Origin: Clostridiales bacterium
GTDB taxonomy: Bacteria > Bacillota > Clostridia > Lachnospirales > Lachnospiraceae
Direction: 5' to 3'
Length of the DNA: 64,000 nucleotides
Assembly (NCBI GenBank): GCA_019420275.1
Contig: JAHZHN010000005.1
Location: forward strand, 85,710-149,709
Position numbers and translations under genes: made by a program. Shown here one piece after another: positions 32,472 through 43,283 of the stretch; position 1 is the first letter of the stretch; each line of letters begins with the position of its first letter. A model generated the notes under the pieces. The model had not been told where the DNA came from and did no database searches. It saw nothing but the letters and a program-made list of their open reading frames with translations.

Positions 32472-33809
<1,338 letters not shown>

Positions 33810-33853
33810 ACAGAGAACAACAATTCGTGTGCATTAGATGAAAGGTGAAAAAT

Positions 33854-34339
33854 ATGTTTTTTAAAAAAAGAAAGAAGAATGGACCAGTGGAAGTCAAAGC
33901 GTTCTTTGAGGGAACAGCTCTTCCGGTGGAACAGGTAAATGATCCGATATTCGCAGAAAAAGTGATGGGGGATGGCGTTGCCATAGAGCCGGTCAACGGC
34001 AATTTATATGCACCGGTTTCCGGGAAAGTAGCAACTATTTTTGACACAAAACATGCGATTGGGTTTACCCTTGGAAATGGGGCGGAAGTGCTGATGCACA
34101 TCGGGATGGATACAGTAGAACTTCAGGGAGAAGGATTTAATCTGGATATTTCTGTGGGAGATGAAGTTCAGGCCGGACAGCTGATTGGAACCATTGATCT
34201 GGAATTTGTCAAATCAAAAGAAAAAGAAGTTACGACACCGGTTCTGCTGACAACAATGGATGATTACAAGATAGAATTTGTAAAAACAGAAGGTCCGGTT
34301 CATGTAGGGGATATTTTATACAAAATTTCTAAACAGTAG
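33854..34339 (+). CDS. PTS EIIA, glucose family
   Basis: ATG 33854 follows AAAGGTG; 161 residues. It is a stand-alone Crr-type EIIA: KVMGDGVAIEP, LYAPVSGKVATIFDTKHAIG (H67) and EVLMHIGMDTVEL (phosphorylated H82), then VGDEVQAGQLIG. It passes phosphate from HPr to the IIB cysteine of the EIICB at 30881. It ends the first operon, 45 bp after the GH4 gene, before a terminator. Confidence 0.95.
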   Translation: MFFKKRKKNGPVEVKAFFEGTALPVEQVNDPIFAEKVMGDGVAIEPVNGNLYAPVSGKVATIFDTKHAIGFTLGNGAEVLMHIGMDTVELQGEGFNLDISVGDEVQAGQLIGTIDLEFVKSKEKEVTTPVLLTTMDDYKIEFVKTEGPVHVGDILYKISKQ

Positions 34340-34350
34340 GACTTTTGCGG

Positions 34351-34392
34351 AAAAAAGGCGCAGCCAGTAAGCTTCTGGTCTGCGCCTTTCCT
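34351..34392 (+). terminator. Terminator after EIIA
   Basis: AAGGCGCAGCCAG and CTGGTCTGCGCCTT form a GC-rich stem followed by TTCCTGATTTT. It separates the operon from the RpiR pair, which has its own TATAAT at 34525-34530. Confidence 0.8.
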
Positions 34393-34553
34393 GATTTTAG
34401 GAAAGAACCCCAGATAGGAGAAGAAAATAGTGCAGATGGAAAAGAAAAATTATGAAAAATGTTGCGGAAAGCTAACTGTGAATTGAAAGAAGAATCCTGC
34501 TGTACAAGGCTCTTTTTAGTATGATATAATAATCACAATATTGGGAGGTTACG

Positions 34554-35315
34554 ATGCAGCTAGAGGAATTAATGAATCAGTACAGCGACCGTTTAAGTGA
34601 GACAGATTTGTATATCTGGGATTATGTGGAAAAACACCGGAAACAATGTGAGAATATGACGATTGAGCAGCTGGCGTCTAAGTGCAATGTATCCAGGACA
34701 ACGGTCCTGCGCTTTACGAAGAAGCTTTCATTGAAAGGATTTGGTGAATTTAAGGTTCATTTAAAGATGGAAAATGACGGAGGCAGGAGAGAAGTCAGCA
34801 AGGCAGTCCAGATCTGCATGTCCTATGAAGCGATGATGCAGGACATGATCCAGCAGGATTTCAGAGAAATTATAGAAGCTATTTATCAGGCCAACAGAGT
34901 TTTTGTGTATGGGACGGGAGCAATTCAGAGACTTGTAGCCAAAGAGGTAAAGAGGCTCTTTTATCATGGGAAGAAACATCTTTTTGATTTTAATGGGGAA
35001 GATGAATTCCGTGCAATCTTAAAGGCCATGGACAGTCACGATCTTCTGATCGTCATTTCTGTATCTGGAGAGCGGGAGTCCTTGCTGAAATTTGTAAAAA
35101 GAGCAAAGATTAAGAATGTGCCGGTGATTTCTATCACTAAACGGCTAAAGAATTCCCTGGCAGAGATCAGCGATTATAATCTCTACATTTCCACAACATC
35201 GGTAGAAAGAGCTTTAAGTAATATAAAATATGAATCGATGACGTCCTATTTTATTTTAATTGAAATGCTGGCGCTTCGATATTTGGAATTTTTGGAGGAA
35301 GGGAAAGACGCATGA
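34554..35315 (+). CDS. RpiR-family regulator 1
   Basis: 253 residues. The N-terminal RpiR helix-turn-helix (MTIEQLASKCNVSRTTVLRFTKKL SLKGFGEFK region) is followed by a SIS sugar-isomerase-fold domain (about 105-245: RVFVYGTGAIQRLVAKEV, DLLIVISVSGERESLLKFV). RpiR proteins sense sugar phosphates. In other Firmicutes GlvR-type members activate the phospho-alpha-glucosidase operon. Its position between two GH4 modules and the shared operator make control of both the simplest reading. Its last 4 bases overlap the second RpiR gene (ATGA). Confidence 0.93.
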   Translation: MQLEELMNQYSDRLSETDLYIWDYVEKHRKQCENMTIEQLASKCNVSRTTVLRFTKKLSLKGFGEFKVHLKMENDGGRREVSKAVQICMSYEAMMQDMIQQDFREIIEAIYQANRVFVYGTGAIQRLVAKEVKRLFYHGKKHLFDFNGEDEFRAILKAMDSHDLLIVISVSGERESLLKFVKRAKIKNVPVISITKRLKNSLAEISDYNLYISTTSVERALSNIKYESMTSYFILIEMLALRYLEFLEEGKDA

Positions 35316-36088
35316 GAGCGAAGAACATGGAGGAGCTGATTCAGAAAAAATATGATGAGCTCAATGAAAATGATCTGCAAATCTGGAAATATATCATATC
35401 CAACAAAGAAACATGCAAGCGGATTTCCATTCAGCAGCTGGCAGTATTCTGTCATGTGTCTCATACAACGATTCTGCGCTTTGCAAAAAAACTGGGATTT
35501 TCAGGATACAGTGAAATGAGGTCTTTTCTCAAATGGGAAGAACAGGCAGAAATCCTTTATGAACAAAAGGACATGGAGAAAAATGCAAATAACTTTGTAG
35601 CGACGATTCGGGCCATGGAAGATAAAGATATGACGGATATCTGCCAGATGATCGATAAGGCAGGAAATATTTATGTCAATGGATCCGGGGATGTACAGAA
35701 AGAAGCCGCCAGGGTTCTGAAAGGCAAGTTTATACATCAGCAGATATTTATTAATACGGTAGAGGGAGGAGCAGAGTTTGGACTTATTCAAGAAATGGCA
35801 CAGCCCCAAGATCTGGTCATTTTTATTTCCTATTCTGGGAGTAATCCTATTCAGCTTCAGAAAGCCAGAATTGCGAAGGCAAAAGGGGCCAATATTCTTT
35901 TAATTGCTATGGAGGGAAAAGGAGAATTCCGGGACTTGGCGGATGCTGTTTTGGAGTTCCACCCGGAAGAAATCCATACTGTTGGGTATGATTATACCTA
36001 TTATCCTACACTGCATTTCTTCATTTTGATTGAATTTTTATCTTTAAAATATATGGAATATGTGGCCAACAAAAAAGAGATGGAATAA
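35312..36088 (+). CDS. RpiR-family regulator 2
   Basis: 258 residues, starting in the ATGA overlap with regulator 1, so both are made together. Helix-turn-helix: SIQQLAVFCHVSHTTILRFAKKLGFSGYSEM. SIS domain: NIYVNGSGDVQKEAARVL and DLVIFISYSGSNPIQLQKAR. It is clearly a diverged paralog of regulator 1 (opening QKKYDELNENDLQIWKYI against NQYSDRLSETDLYIWDYV), likely from tandem duplication. The pair may act as a heteromer or split the two promoters between them. A strong terminator follows. Confidence 0.93.
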   Translation: MRAKNMEELIQKKYDELNENDLQIWKYIISNKETCKRISIQQLAVFCHVSHTTILRFAKKLGFSGYSEMRSFLKWEEQAEILYEQKDMEKNANNFVATIRAMEDKDMTDICQMIDKAGNIYVNGSGDVQKEAARVLKGKFIHQQIFINTVEGGAEFGLIQEMAQPQDLVIFISYSGSNPIQLQKARIAKAKGANILLIAMEGKGEFRDLADAVLEFHPEEIHTVGYDYTYYPTLHFFILIEFLSLKYMEYVANKKEME

Positions 36089-36098
36089 TAAGCATATG

Positions 36099-36145
36099 AC
36101 TGCTGTATCAATGATGAGAAAATCATTGATGCAGCAGTATTTTTT
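36099..36145 (+). terminator. Terminator after the RpiR pair
   Basis: A 17-bp stem (36099-36115 with 36122-36138, one G-U) followed by ATTTTTTT. Confidence 0.93.
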
Positions 36146-36185
36146 TGCCATTTTAGGTAGATGAATTTTTTTTATTACAAGGGAA

Positions 36186-36216
36186 GTGAAAATTCACGGA
36201 AATTGTGAAAAATTAC
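36186..36216 (+). promoter_or_regulatory. Operator 2 of the alpha-glucoside locus
   Basis: GTGAAAATTCAC (36186-36197, a GTGAA-N2-TTCAC inverted repeat) plus half-repeat GTGAAAAATTAC (36205-36216). It matches operator 1 at 30708 in sequence, order and distance to the promoter (67 against 68 bases from operator start to -35). Confidence 0.68.
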
Positions 36217-36252
36217 AATATCTATGAGACGTCCCGGAATCGGGCAAATCTA

Positions 36253-36281
36253 TTGTGTTAAAAATCATGCAAGAGTATGAT
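36253..36281 (+). promoter_or_regulatory. Promoter of the second GH4 module
   Basis: TTGTGT (36253-36258), 17 bp, TATGAT (36276-36281), with the same AATCTATTG text over the -35 as the first module. Both use the non-consensus -10 TATGAT, in line with activator dependence. Confidence 0.62.
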
Positions 36282-36310
36282 GAAGGCAGTAAAGAAAAAA
36301 AGAGTTTTAG

Positions 36311-37657
<1,347 letters not shown>

Positions 37658-37696
37658 ACAAAACCGATGGAAACAGATGGAAGGAGTAAGTAAGGA

Positions 37697-38197
37697 ATGA
37701 TGAAGTTAGTAAATACACGGGTACAATCCAGTATGGTAGATCGAATTTTTATGATTATCAGGGTGCTGCTGACAGTGAGTCCGTTTATTGCCCTGGGATA
37801 TCTTAGCATGGATGCAGCAAAAGAAGGTGCAGGAGGAAACATTCAGGCTATTATCAGCAGTAATCCAAGCGCCACTGTTATGTTTCTTGTGGCTATGTTG
37901 AACCCTTTTATTGCATATCTCCTTGGGTTTATCAAAGATCATCTGTATAGTGGCGACTATGATTATGCGGTTGCAAATATGTTCCTTTTAGTGGTTGCGG
38001 AATTGATGATACAGAACTTCATCTATGTATTAATGTTGATATTCCTTACTTACAAATGCGTAAAGACATATCAGATTCCTGTAAAAGGAGTGGTAAAACG
38101 AATGGCAGGAAATCATTTGCTGCGTGATATTTCCGGAAGCCTTGTGGTATTAGTATTTGCTGGAATTTGTATGTTTGCAATGCTGCGCTTAGGATAA
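37697..38197 (+). CDS. Small four-helix membrane protein of unknown function in the alpha-glucoside locus
   Basis: 166 residues with hydrophobic segments at about 20-38, 58-77, 90-118 and 146-163. The long third segment may be two helices. I do not recognise a family and see no transport or enzyme motif. It follows GH4 copy 2 by 39 bp with its own AAGGAG site, so it is probably co-transcribed under operator 2, and is ended by a hairpin at 38231. A role tied to sugar uptake or sensing is only a guess from position. Confidence 0.75.
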   Translation: MMKLVNTRVQSSMVDRIFMIIRVLLTVSPFIALGYLSMDAAKEGAGGNIQAIISSNPSATVMFLVAMLNPFIAYLLGFIKDHLYSGDYDYAVANMFLLVVAELMIQNFIYVLMLIFLTYKCVKTYQIPVKGVVKRMAGNHLLRDISGSLVVLVFAGICMFAMLRLG

Positions 38198-38230
38198 CGC
38201 TCATTCTTTCTTAATCATATAAAAAATAGG

Positions 38231-38275
38231 AAGGTTCCGGGACTGTGACGGATTGCACGGTTCTGGAACTTTTCA
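38231..38275 (+). terminator. Terminator of the second GH4 module
   Basis: 38231-38247 pairs with 38256-38272 (17 pairs with several G-U), followed by a short T tract. Confidence 0.82.
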
Positions 38276-38348
38276 TATATTTAAAAATGGAAAAAGAGGG
38301 CAGAACAGCCGGGAAATGTTATAATAGATTACATAAGGAGGAAATCAA

Positions 38349-39335
38349 ATGAAATATTATGGAACTCTGGGACCGGCCTGTGTTTCTGTTGATGTATTAA
38401 GAAAGATGCTGCAGGCAGGGATGACTGGAATACGGCTGAATTTATCCCATAAATCCCTTAAGGAGAGCAGAGAATGGATTGATACATATTTTGAAGCAGC
38501 ACGAAAAGAGGAAATCAAACCGGATTTTATGATTGATCTGATGGGACCGGAATTAAGAATTGGAATCCTGCCGGAAGATATGGTATTGGAAGAGGGAAAG
38601 AAGGTTGTCATAGGAGACAGACAGATTCCGGTACCGAAAGCAGTCAGCCCATTTTTAAAGGAGGGGCAGATTGTTTTGCTGGATGATGGAAAAATTGAAC
38701 TGGAAATAGAATCTGCTGATAATGGGAAGGCAGTTTGCCGGGTTTTAAGAGGCGGGAAAATAATCTCCAGAAAAAGCATTCTTCTTCCTGGATGTGATAT
38801 CCGCCAGCCTGTACTGACTTCTATGGATCATATGAATTTGTCATTGGCCAGAGAATATGGGGTGACAGAAGTCATGCTTCCTTTTGTCAGAGGAAAGGAT
38901 GATCTGCAGGAACTGCACAAAGAGCTGGAAGAAAAGGGATGTCAGGATATCCGGATTTTTGCTAAAATTGAAAATATGGATGGAATCCGGAATTTAAAAG
39001 AAATCATTCCAGAATGCGATGCGGTTGTGATCGCACGAGGAGATTTGGGAAATGCGATTCCACTGACAGAACTTCCCTGCATTCAGGATCAGATTGCAAA
39101 GGAATGCAGAAAGCAGGGCAAAGAATTTATGGTAGTAACTCAGATGCTGGATTCTATGATCCGCAATCCGTATCCTACCAGAGCGGAAGTAAGTGATATT
39201 TTCCATGCTGTCATGCAGGGAGCCTGTGATCTGATGCTGACGGGAGAAACAGCAATGGGAAAATACCCGGCAGAAGCGATGAAAATATTGACAGAAACAG
39301 GAAGCCGGGCTGAAAAATATCTTCAGGCAAAATAA
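38349..39335 (+). CDS. Pyruvate kinase core lacking the C-terminal domain
   Basis: 328 residues against about 470-590 for normal bacterial pyruvate kinase. It has barrel and B-domain motifs in order: TLGPAC, MTGIRLNLSH, the catalytic lysine and metal Glu in FAKIENMDGI, metal Asp in VIARGDLGN, MLDSMIRNPYPTRAEVSDI and DLMLTGETAMGKYP. The regulatory C-terminal domain is absent, and the usual D-T-K-G-P-E-I-R loop reads D-L-M-G-P-E-L-R, so phosphate or nucleotide handling may be altered. It stands next to the PTS locus with its own weak promoter and is followed by a terminator. It may convert PEP/pyruvate, possibly tuned to PTS flux, or be a diverged paralog of the main enzyme. Confidence 0.85.
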   Translation: MKYYGTLGPACVSVDVLRKMLQAGMTGIRLNLSHKSLKESREWIDTYFEAARKEEIKPDFMIDLMGPELRIGILPEDMVLEEGKKVVIGDRQIPVPKAVSPFLKEGQIVLLDDGKIELEIESADNGKAVCRVLRGGKIISRKSILLPGCDIRQPVLTSMDHMNLSLAREYGVTEVMLPFVRGKDDLQELHKELEEKGCQDIRIFAKIENMDGIRNLKEIIPECDAVVIARGDLGNAIPLTELPCIQDQIAKECRKQGKEFMVVTQMLDSMIRNPYPTRAEVSDIFHAVMQGACDLMLTGETAMGKYPAEAMKILTETGSRAEKYLQAK

Positions 39336-39351
39336 AAAAGCACAGTAAAAA

Positions 39352-39396
39352 ACTCCGGAAAGGCAAAAAAGCCTTTGCCGGAGTTAGTTTTTTCAG
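39352..39396. terminator. Two-way terminator between pyruvate-kinase-like and HAD genes
   Basis: AACTCCGG..AAAGGC and GCCTTT..CCGGAGTT form a stem over an A-rich loop, with T-runs on both sides, serving both convergent genes. Confidence 0.88.
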
Positions 39397-40277
39397 CGAA
39401 GTTCAAAGTTATTTCGATCAGCCAGGATACAGCGAATAATATAAGCAATGCCGTCATTGGTGTTGTCCCTTGTGCGGTAAACACAGATATTTTGAATCTC
39501 TTCGGTAGCGTTTGCCATAGCCACAGAATGAATACCTGGAAGAGAAAGCATGGAATAGTCATTTCCGCTGTCTCCGACAGCAACGATTTCGTCAGGCTGA
39601 TATCCTTTTGTTTTGGCGTAATCCATCAGGCCGATTCCCTTCTGAGCATGAACAGAAGTAATCTCAATATCGGCAATGGACGTATTGGCGACTGCCAGAT
39701 CCGGAACATCTTTCAGTGCTTTGCGGAGCTGGGCAAGACGCTCTGGTTTTGGAGAGTGAGTCGTAATCTTTAAAATCTGGTGATCACTTTTATAGAGTGC
39801 TTCTTCTCCATCAATATAAATGACTCTTTTTACAAGATCATTCAAATCATTTTCCGTATAAACAAAGTTTGGATGGCTGATCTGCACAGCAGGAATCATA
39901 ATATTTTTTGTATACTCCCTCAGCTTTTCTTCTGACAGAATGGAAAGGCGTCCAAACTGAGAAAAAAGGTTTGGAGTAAAATCAAGCTCGTTGAAAATGC
40001 GGATAATCTCCTTCACATGCTTCATCGGGATAAAATGCTGGAATAACAGATTCCCATTCTCATCATAGCCGCTGGCTCCATTGCTGCAGATCATGCCGCA
40101 TTTCAAATCGGCCTGGGCGGCAATATCCAGAACATTCTGATATTCTCTTCCGGTATTAATGATAAATTCGATATCATTTTCTTGAAGCTGGGCAATAGCT
40201 TCTTTATTTTCATCGGTAATCCTGCGGTAACTGTCCAGCAAGGTACCGTCTAAATCTGATGCAACTAAACGTATCAT
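39393..40277 (-). CDS. HAD-IIB (Cof-type) sugar phosphatase 1
   Basis: Start 40277 (MIRLVASDLDGTLL) follows AAGGAGGA; 294 residues. HAD motif I D-L-D-G-T-L-L, motif II in INTGRE, the IIB cap between about 85 and 190, motif III Lys and motif IV GDSGNDYSML. Cof-type enzymes hydrolyse small phosphorylated sugars or cofactors in the cytosol. It is the first of three neighbouring paralogs. The cluster lies next to the phospho-alpha-glucoside locus and could relieve sugar-phosphate build-up; that is inference. Confidence 0.92.
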   Translation of the reverse strand: MIRLVASDLDGTLLDSYRRITDENKEAIAQLQENDIEFIINTGREYQNVLDIAAQADLKCGMICSNGASGYDENGNLLFQHFIPMKHVKEIIRIFNELDFTPNLFSQFGRLSILSEEKLREYTKNIMIPAVQISHPNFVYTENDLNDLVKRVIYIDGEEALYKSDHQILKITTHSPKPERLAQLRKALKDVPDLAVANTSIADIEITSVHAQKGIGLMDYAKTKGYQPDEIVAVGDSGNDYSMLSLPGIHSVAMANATEEIQNICVYRTRDNTNDGIAYIIRCILADRNNFELR

Positions 40278-40375
40278 CTGATTATCCTCCTTAAAATATA
40301 ATGATCGGGCAATCACTGCTCGTATATATACTATCACAGGAAGAAATGCAACATCAAGCTTAGAGTGAGATTCCG

Positions 40376-41281
40376 CTACATGCCAAATACATACCGGCGG
40401 TTAATTTCATAGAAGCATCGTTCGGTAACGAGCCCTTCCATTAAAACAGCAGCACCATCTTCATCATTCGATAAGGTCTCTGCACGGCAGATCCTTTTGA
40501 TGGACGGATCTGCATTTGCCATTGCAACCGTACTCCCAAGGTTAAGAGAAAGCATGGAAAAATCATTTTCACTGTCACCGATCGCAAGGATTTCGGAGGG
40601 ATCGATGGATTTTTGTTTTGCGTATTGAAGAAGGGCGTAGCCTTTCTGCGCTTTTTCCTGGGTGATTTCCAGATTGGTTGGTGACGTGGAAGCAATGTGC
40701 AGTCCTTTGATGGCTTCGACCTCTTTGCGGAGGATGGAAATTTTTTGCGGGTCTAAAAATGTAGTAGAGATTTTATAAATTGGAATCGGTGTGTCAAGCA
40801 GACTATCGGCATTCTCAAAAAAATGTACCTGAGAAGTCATTTTTTGAAAGTCTTTCGGAGTCTGATAATAAACCTTATGCTCCTTCTTCAGAGCAGGAAA
40901 TACTTCTTCGCGGTAATAGCTTAAAAATCGGTCATAGCCGTCAACAGAGGTTTTGCCTATTTCTGTATAAATATCTGCAAAGGCACCATGCTGCTGAAAG
41001 AGTTCCAATATTTTTTTAGCGGTGCTTTTTGGCAAAGACGCAATATTGCTCGGATTTCCATACTGATCGTAGGTGCAGGCCCCGCTGCAGCAGATCATAT
41101 TGCAGGAAATGCCGGCAGCATCTAATTCTTTCTTGGCACTTGTATAGTCACGTCCTGTATTTACAATAAATTCAATTTCACATGTTTGTAGTCTTCGGAT
41201 GGAATCGGCAGTATATTTGGAAATAACACCAGAACTGTTTAATAAAGTGCCATCCATGTCGGAAGCAAATAAACGAATCAT
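40376..41281 (-). CDS. HAD-IIB (Cof-type) sugar phosphatase 2
   Basis: Start 41281 (MIRLFASDMDGTLLNSSG), 301 residues; the frame is open further upstream but an AAAGGAGAAG site sits just before this ATG. Motifs: D-M-D-G-T-L-L, VNTGRDY, AQKGYALLQYAKQK and GDSENDFSMLSL. It is clearly paralogous to the genes on both sides, with about the same length and order of motifs, but well diverged, so the duplication is old. Confidence 0.92.
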   Translation of the reverse strand: MIRLFASDMDGTLLNSSGVISKYTADSIRRLQTCEIEFIVNTGRDYTSAKKELDAAGISCNMICCSGACTYDQYGNPSNIASLPKSTAKKILELFQQHGAFADIYTEIGKTSVDGYDRFLSYYREEVFPALKKEHKVYYQTPKDFQKMTSQVHFFENADSLLDTPIPIYKISTTFLDPQKISILRKEVEAIKGLHIASTSPTNLEITQEKAQKGYALLQYAKQKSIDPSEILAIGDSENDFSMLSLNLGSTVAMANADPSIKRICRAETLSNDEDGAAVLMEGLVTERCFYEINRRYVFGM

Positions 41282-41507
41282 AAATCTTCTCCTTTCGAAA
41301 ATGTATGAATATCGTATCATGCCCAACCGCATGTTTTTGTGACAGTTGTGTAAAAAATGGGTTATATCCGAAAAAATAAAAAAATTGAAAAAGGTGCAAT
41401 ACAAATAAGGACAGCTTCGTTAATATTATGAAAACACACAAACAGAAAGAAAAAAGAAGATAAAGACTGGCAGGATGAAATAGAGTAATGAAAAACAGAG
41501 AATGGAT

Positions 41508-41536
41508 ATGAGCGGCATATCGTTCTCTGTTTTTTT
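41508..41536 (-). terminator. Terminator after HAD phosphatase 3
   Basis: AACAGAGAA and TTCTCTGTT arms enclose inner GATATG/CATATC pairing, with T-runs outside both arms. It lies directly after the minus-strand gene that ends at 41554. Confidence 0.75.
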
Positions 41537-41553
41537 AACCGTTATGATTTCTT

Positions 41554-42426
41554 TTAAGAAATTGAGGAAAGAACAACCTCAAATACTGCAGCGGCGCCGG
41601 CATCTTCATTGCTGGCTGTCTGATATTCACAGATATCTTTGATTTCGCTGATAGCGTTTCCCATTGCGACACTTCGGATGTATGGAAGTCCAAGCATGGA
41701 ATAATCTTCATGACCGTCTCCGATGATCAGAGTGTCTTTGAGAGAAAAGTTCTGATCTTCCATATATTTTAGAAGGGCCGCACCTTTTTGTGCTTCGATG
41801 GCAGTTACCTGAATACAATATGTAGAATCTTCTGAAACTGCAAGTTCAGAGATTGTGTGCCGCAGTTCATTTCTCAGCTGCTCCAGCTTCCAGGTGTCGT
41901 TAGAACGGGCAGTGACCTTAAGAATTTCCGGATTGTCATTCAGGAGAAGCTCCCAGGTGTCGTAAAAACGTGTGTCGGCAAGAATCCGATAGTAGTCTTC
42001 CTGTGTCATGGAGAAATTCTTGTTCTCTTCCAGAAGAGAAGGGAAGTATTCTCCAGTCAGATAAGACTCATAAGCCTCTATGGTACCGAGGATGCATCGG
42101 CCCTTTGTACTGTAGACCTCATAAAAAACATGATATTTTCCGAACATAGAAAGCATCGGCATGATGGTGTCATGCGAGATGAAAGAAGCATGGCTGCTTT
42201 TCCCATTCTGATGGATGGTAAAGGCTCCGCCGGAGCAGATCATATCACAGCAGATTCCGGCACGATCCAATACGGATTTTGCATCAAAATATTCCCGTTC
42301 CGTATTTAAAAGGAAACGAATCCCTTTTTGCTGAAGTTGTTTGATTGCGTCGGCCGTCCGTGGTGTCATCTGCTTGTTCTCTGTCAGCAGGGTTCCGTCC
42401 AGGTCAGAGACGATTAATTGAATCAT
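41554..42426 (-). CDS. HAD-IIB (Cof-type) sugar phosphatase 3
   Basis: 290 residues. Motifs D-L-D-G-T-L-L, LNTEREY (an E in place of the G seen in the two paralogs), AQKGAALLKYMEDQ and GDGHEDYSMLGL. The motif IV G-D-G-H-E-D differs from G-D-S-x-N-D of its neighbours. Residue changes at motif II and IV suggest another substrate. It has its own terminator and is separated from phosphatase 2 by about 270 bp. Confidence 0.9.
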   Translation of the reverse strand: MIQLIVSDLDGTLLTENKQMTPRTADAIKQLQQKGIRFLLNTEREYFDAKSVLDRAGICCDMICSGGAFTIHQNGKSSHASFISHDTIMPMLSMFGKYHVFYEVYSTKGRCILGTIEAYESYLTGEYFPSLLEENKNFSMTQEDYYRILADTRFYDTWELLLNDNPEILKVTARSNDTWKLEQLRNELRHTISELAVSEDSTYCIQVTAIEAQKGAALLKYMEDQNFSLKDTLIIGDGHEDYSMLGLPYIRSVAMGNAISEIKDICEYQTASNEDAGAAAVFEVVLSSIS

Positions 42427-42528
42427 TTCTTCCTCCTTTTAACTATTTTAAGAATGCCAGCGGCATTTCTGTCGTATTGATATACTCATCGTATCATAAA
42501 AGATACAAAAAATATAGTAGAAAGTCTC

Positions 42529-42557
42529 TTGAGAGGGAAGCTTCATTTGTGTATAAT
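42529..42557 (+). promoter_or_regulatory. Promoter of the nth unit
   Basis: TTGAGA (42529-42534), 17-bp spacer, TATAAT (42552-42557). A hairpin made of CCATAGAA..TTCTATGG with inner GGC/GCC (about 42568-42601) lies in the leader. Confidence 0.75.
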
Positions 42558-42628
42558 GGATAAATACCATAGAAGGCAGAGAAAAAGCCGTTTTCTATGG
42601 CCTTCGAGACAGAAAAAGGAGTGGAAAG

Positions 42629-43279
42629 ATGAAACGGGCATCCAAACGGATTACAAAAGAAAGAGTACATAAGATCTGTGAGATCCTGAATCAGACATAC
42701 TCAACGGAATATAAATGTTATCTGAATTATGAGACGCCGTGGCAGCTGCTTTTTGCGACGATTTTGAGTGCGCAGTGTACCGATGAGCGGGTAAATCAGG
42801 TAACAGAAAAGCTGTTTGTCAAATATCCGACGCTGGAGGCGTTTGCCAATGCGGATTTAAAAGAGATGGAGAGGGATATTTATTCCACCGGCTTTTACAA
42901 AAACAAGGCAAAGAATCTGATTTTATGTGCAGGGCAGCTTTTGGAGAGACATCAGGGCCAGGTACCGAACCGGATGGAAGATCTGATTAAGCTGGCAGGC
43001 GTAGGAAGAAAAACAGCGAATGTAATCCGGGGGAATATTTTCCGTGAACCAAGCATCGTTGTAGATACCCATGTAAAGAGGATTTCCAAACTCCTTTATC
43101 TTACGAAGAATGATGATCCTGTAAAGATTGAACAGGATCTGATGAAGGTACTGCCCAGGGAACAATGGATCTTGTATAATATCCAAATTATAGCCCACGG
43201 ACGCAGTATTTGCATTGCGAGAAGACCGAAATGCGGAGAATGTCCGCTGCAGACAGTATGTCCGTCCTGCGAGGTGTGA
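42629..43279 (+). CDS. nth: Endonuclease III
   Basis: 216 residues. Helix-hairpin-helix LAGVGRKTANVI, catalytic Lys in TILSAQCTD..VNQVT context and Asp in VVDTHVKRIS, and the C-terminal 4Fe-4S cluster pattern CxxxxxxCxxCxxxxxC (CIARRPKCGECPLQTVC). It removes oxidised pyrimidines and nicks abasic sites in base excision repair. It is followed 5 bp later by an exonuclease gene, likely in the same transcript. Confidence 0.96.
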   Translation: MKRASKRITKERVHKICEILNQTYSTEYKCYLNYETPWQLLFATILSAQCTDERVNQVTEKLFVKYPTLEAFANADLKEMERDIYSTGFYKNKAKNLILCAGQLLERHQGQVPNRMEDLIKLAGVGRKTANVIRGNIFREPSIVVDTHVKRISKLLYLTKNDDPVKIEQDLMKVLPREQWILYNIQIIAHGRSICIARRPKCGECPLQTVCPSCEV

Positions 43280-43283
43280 ACAA

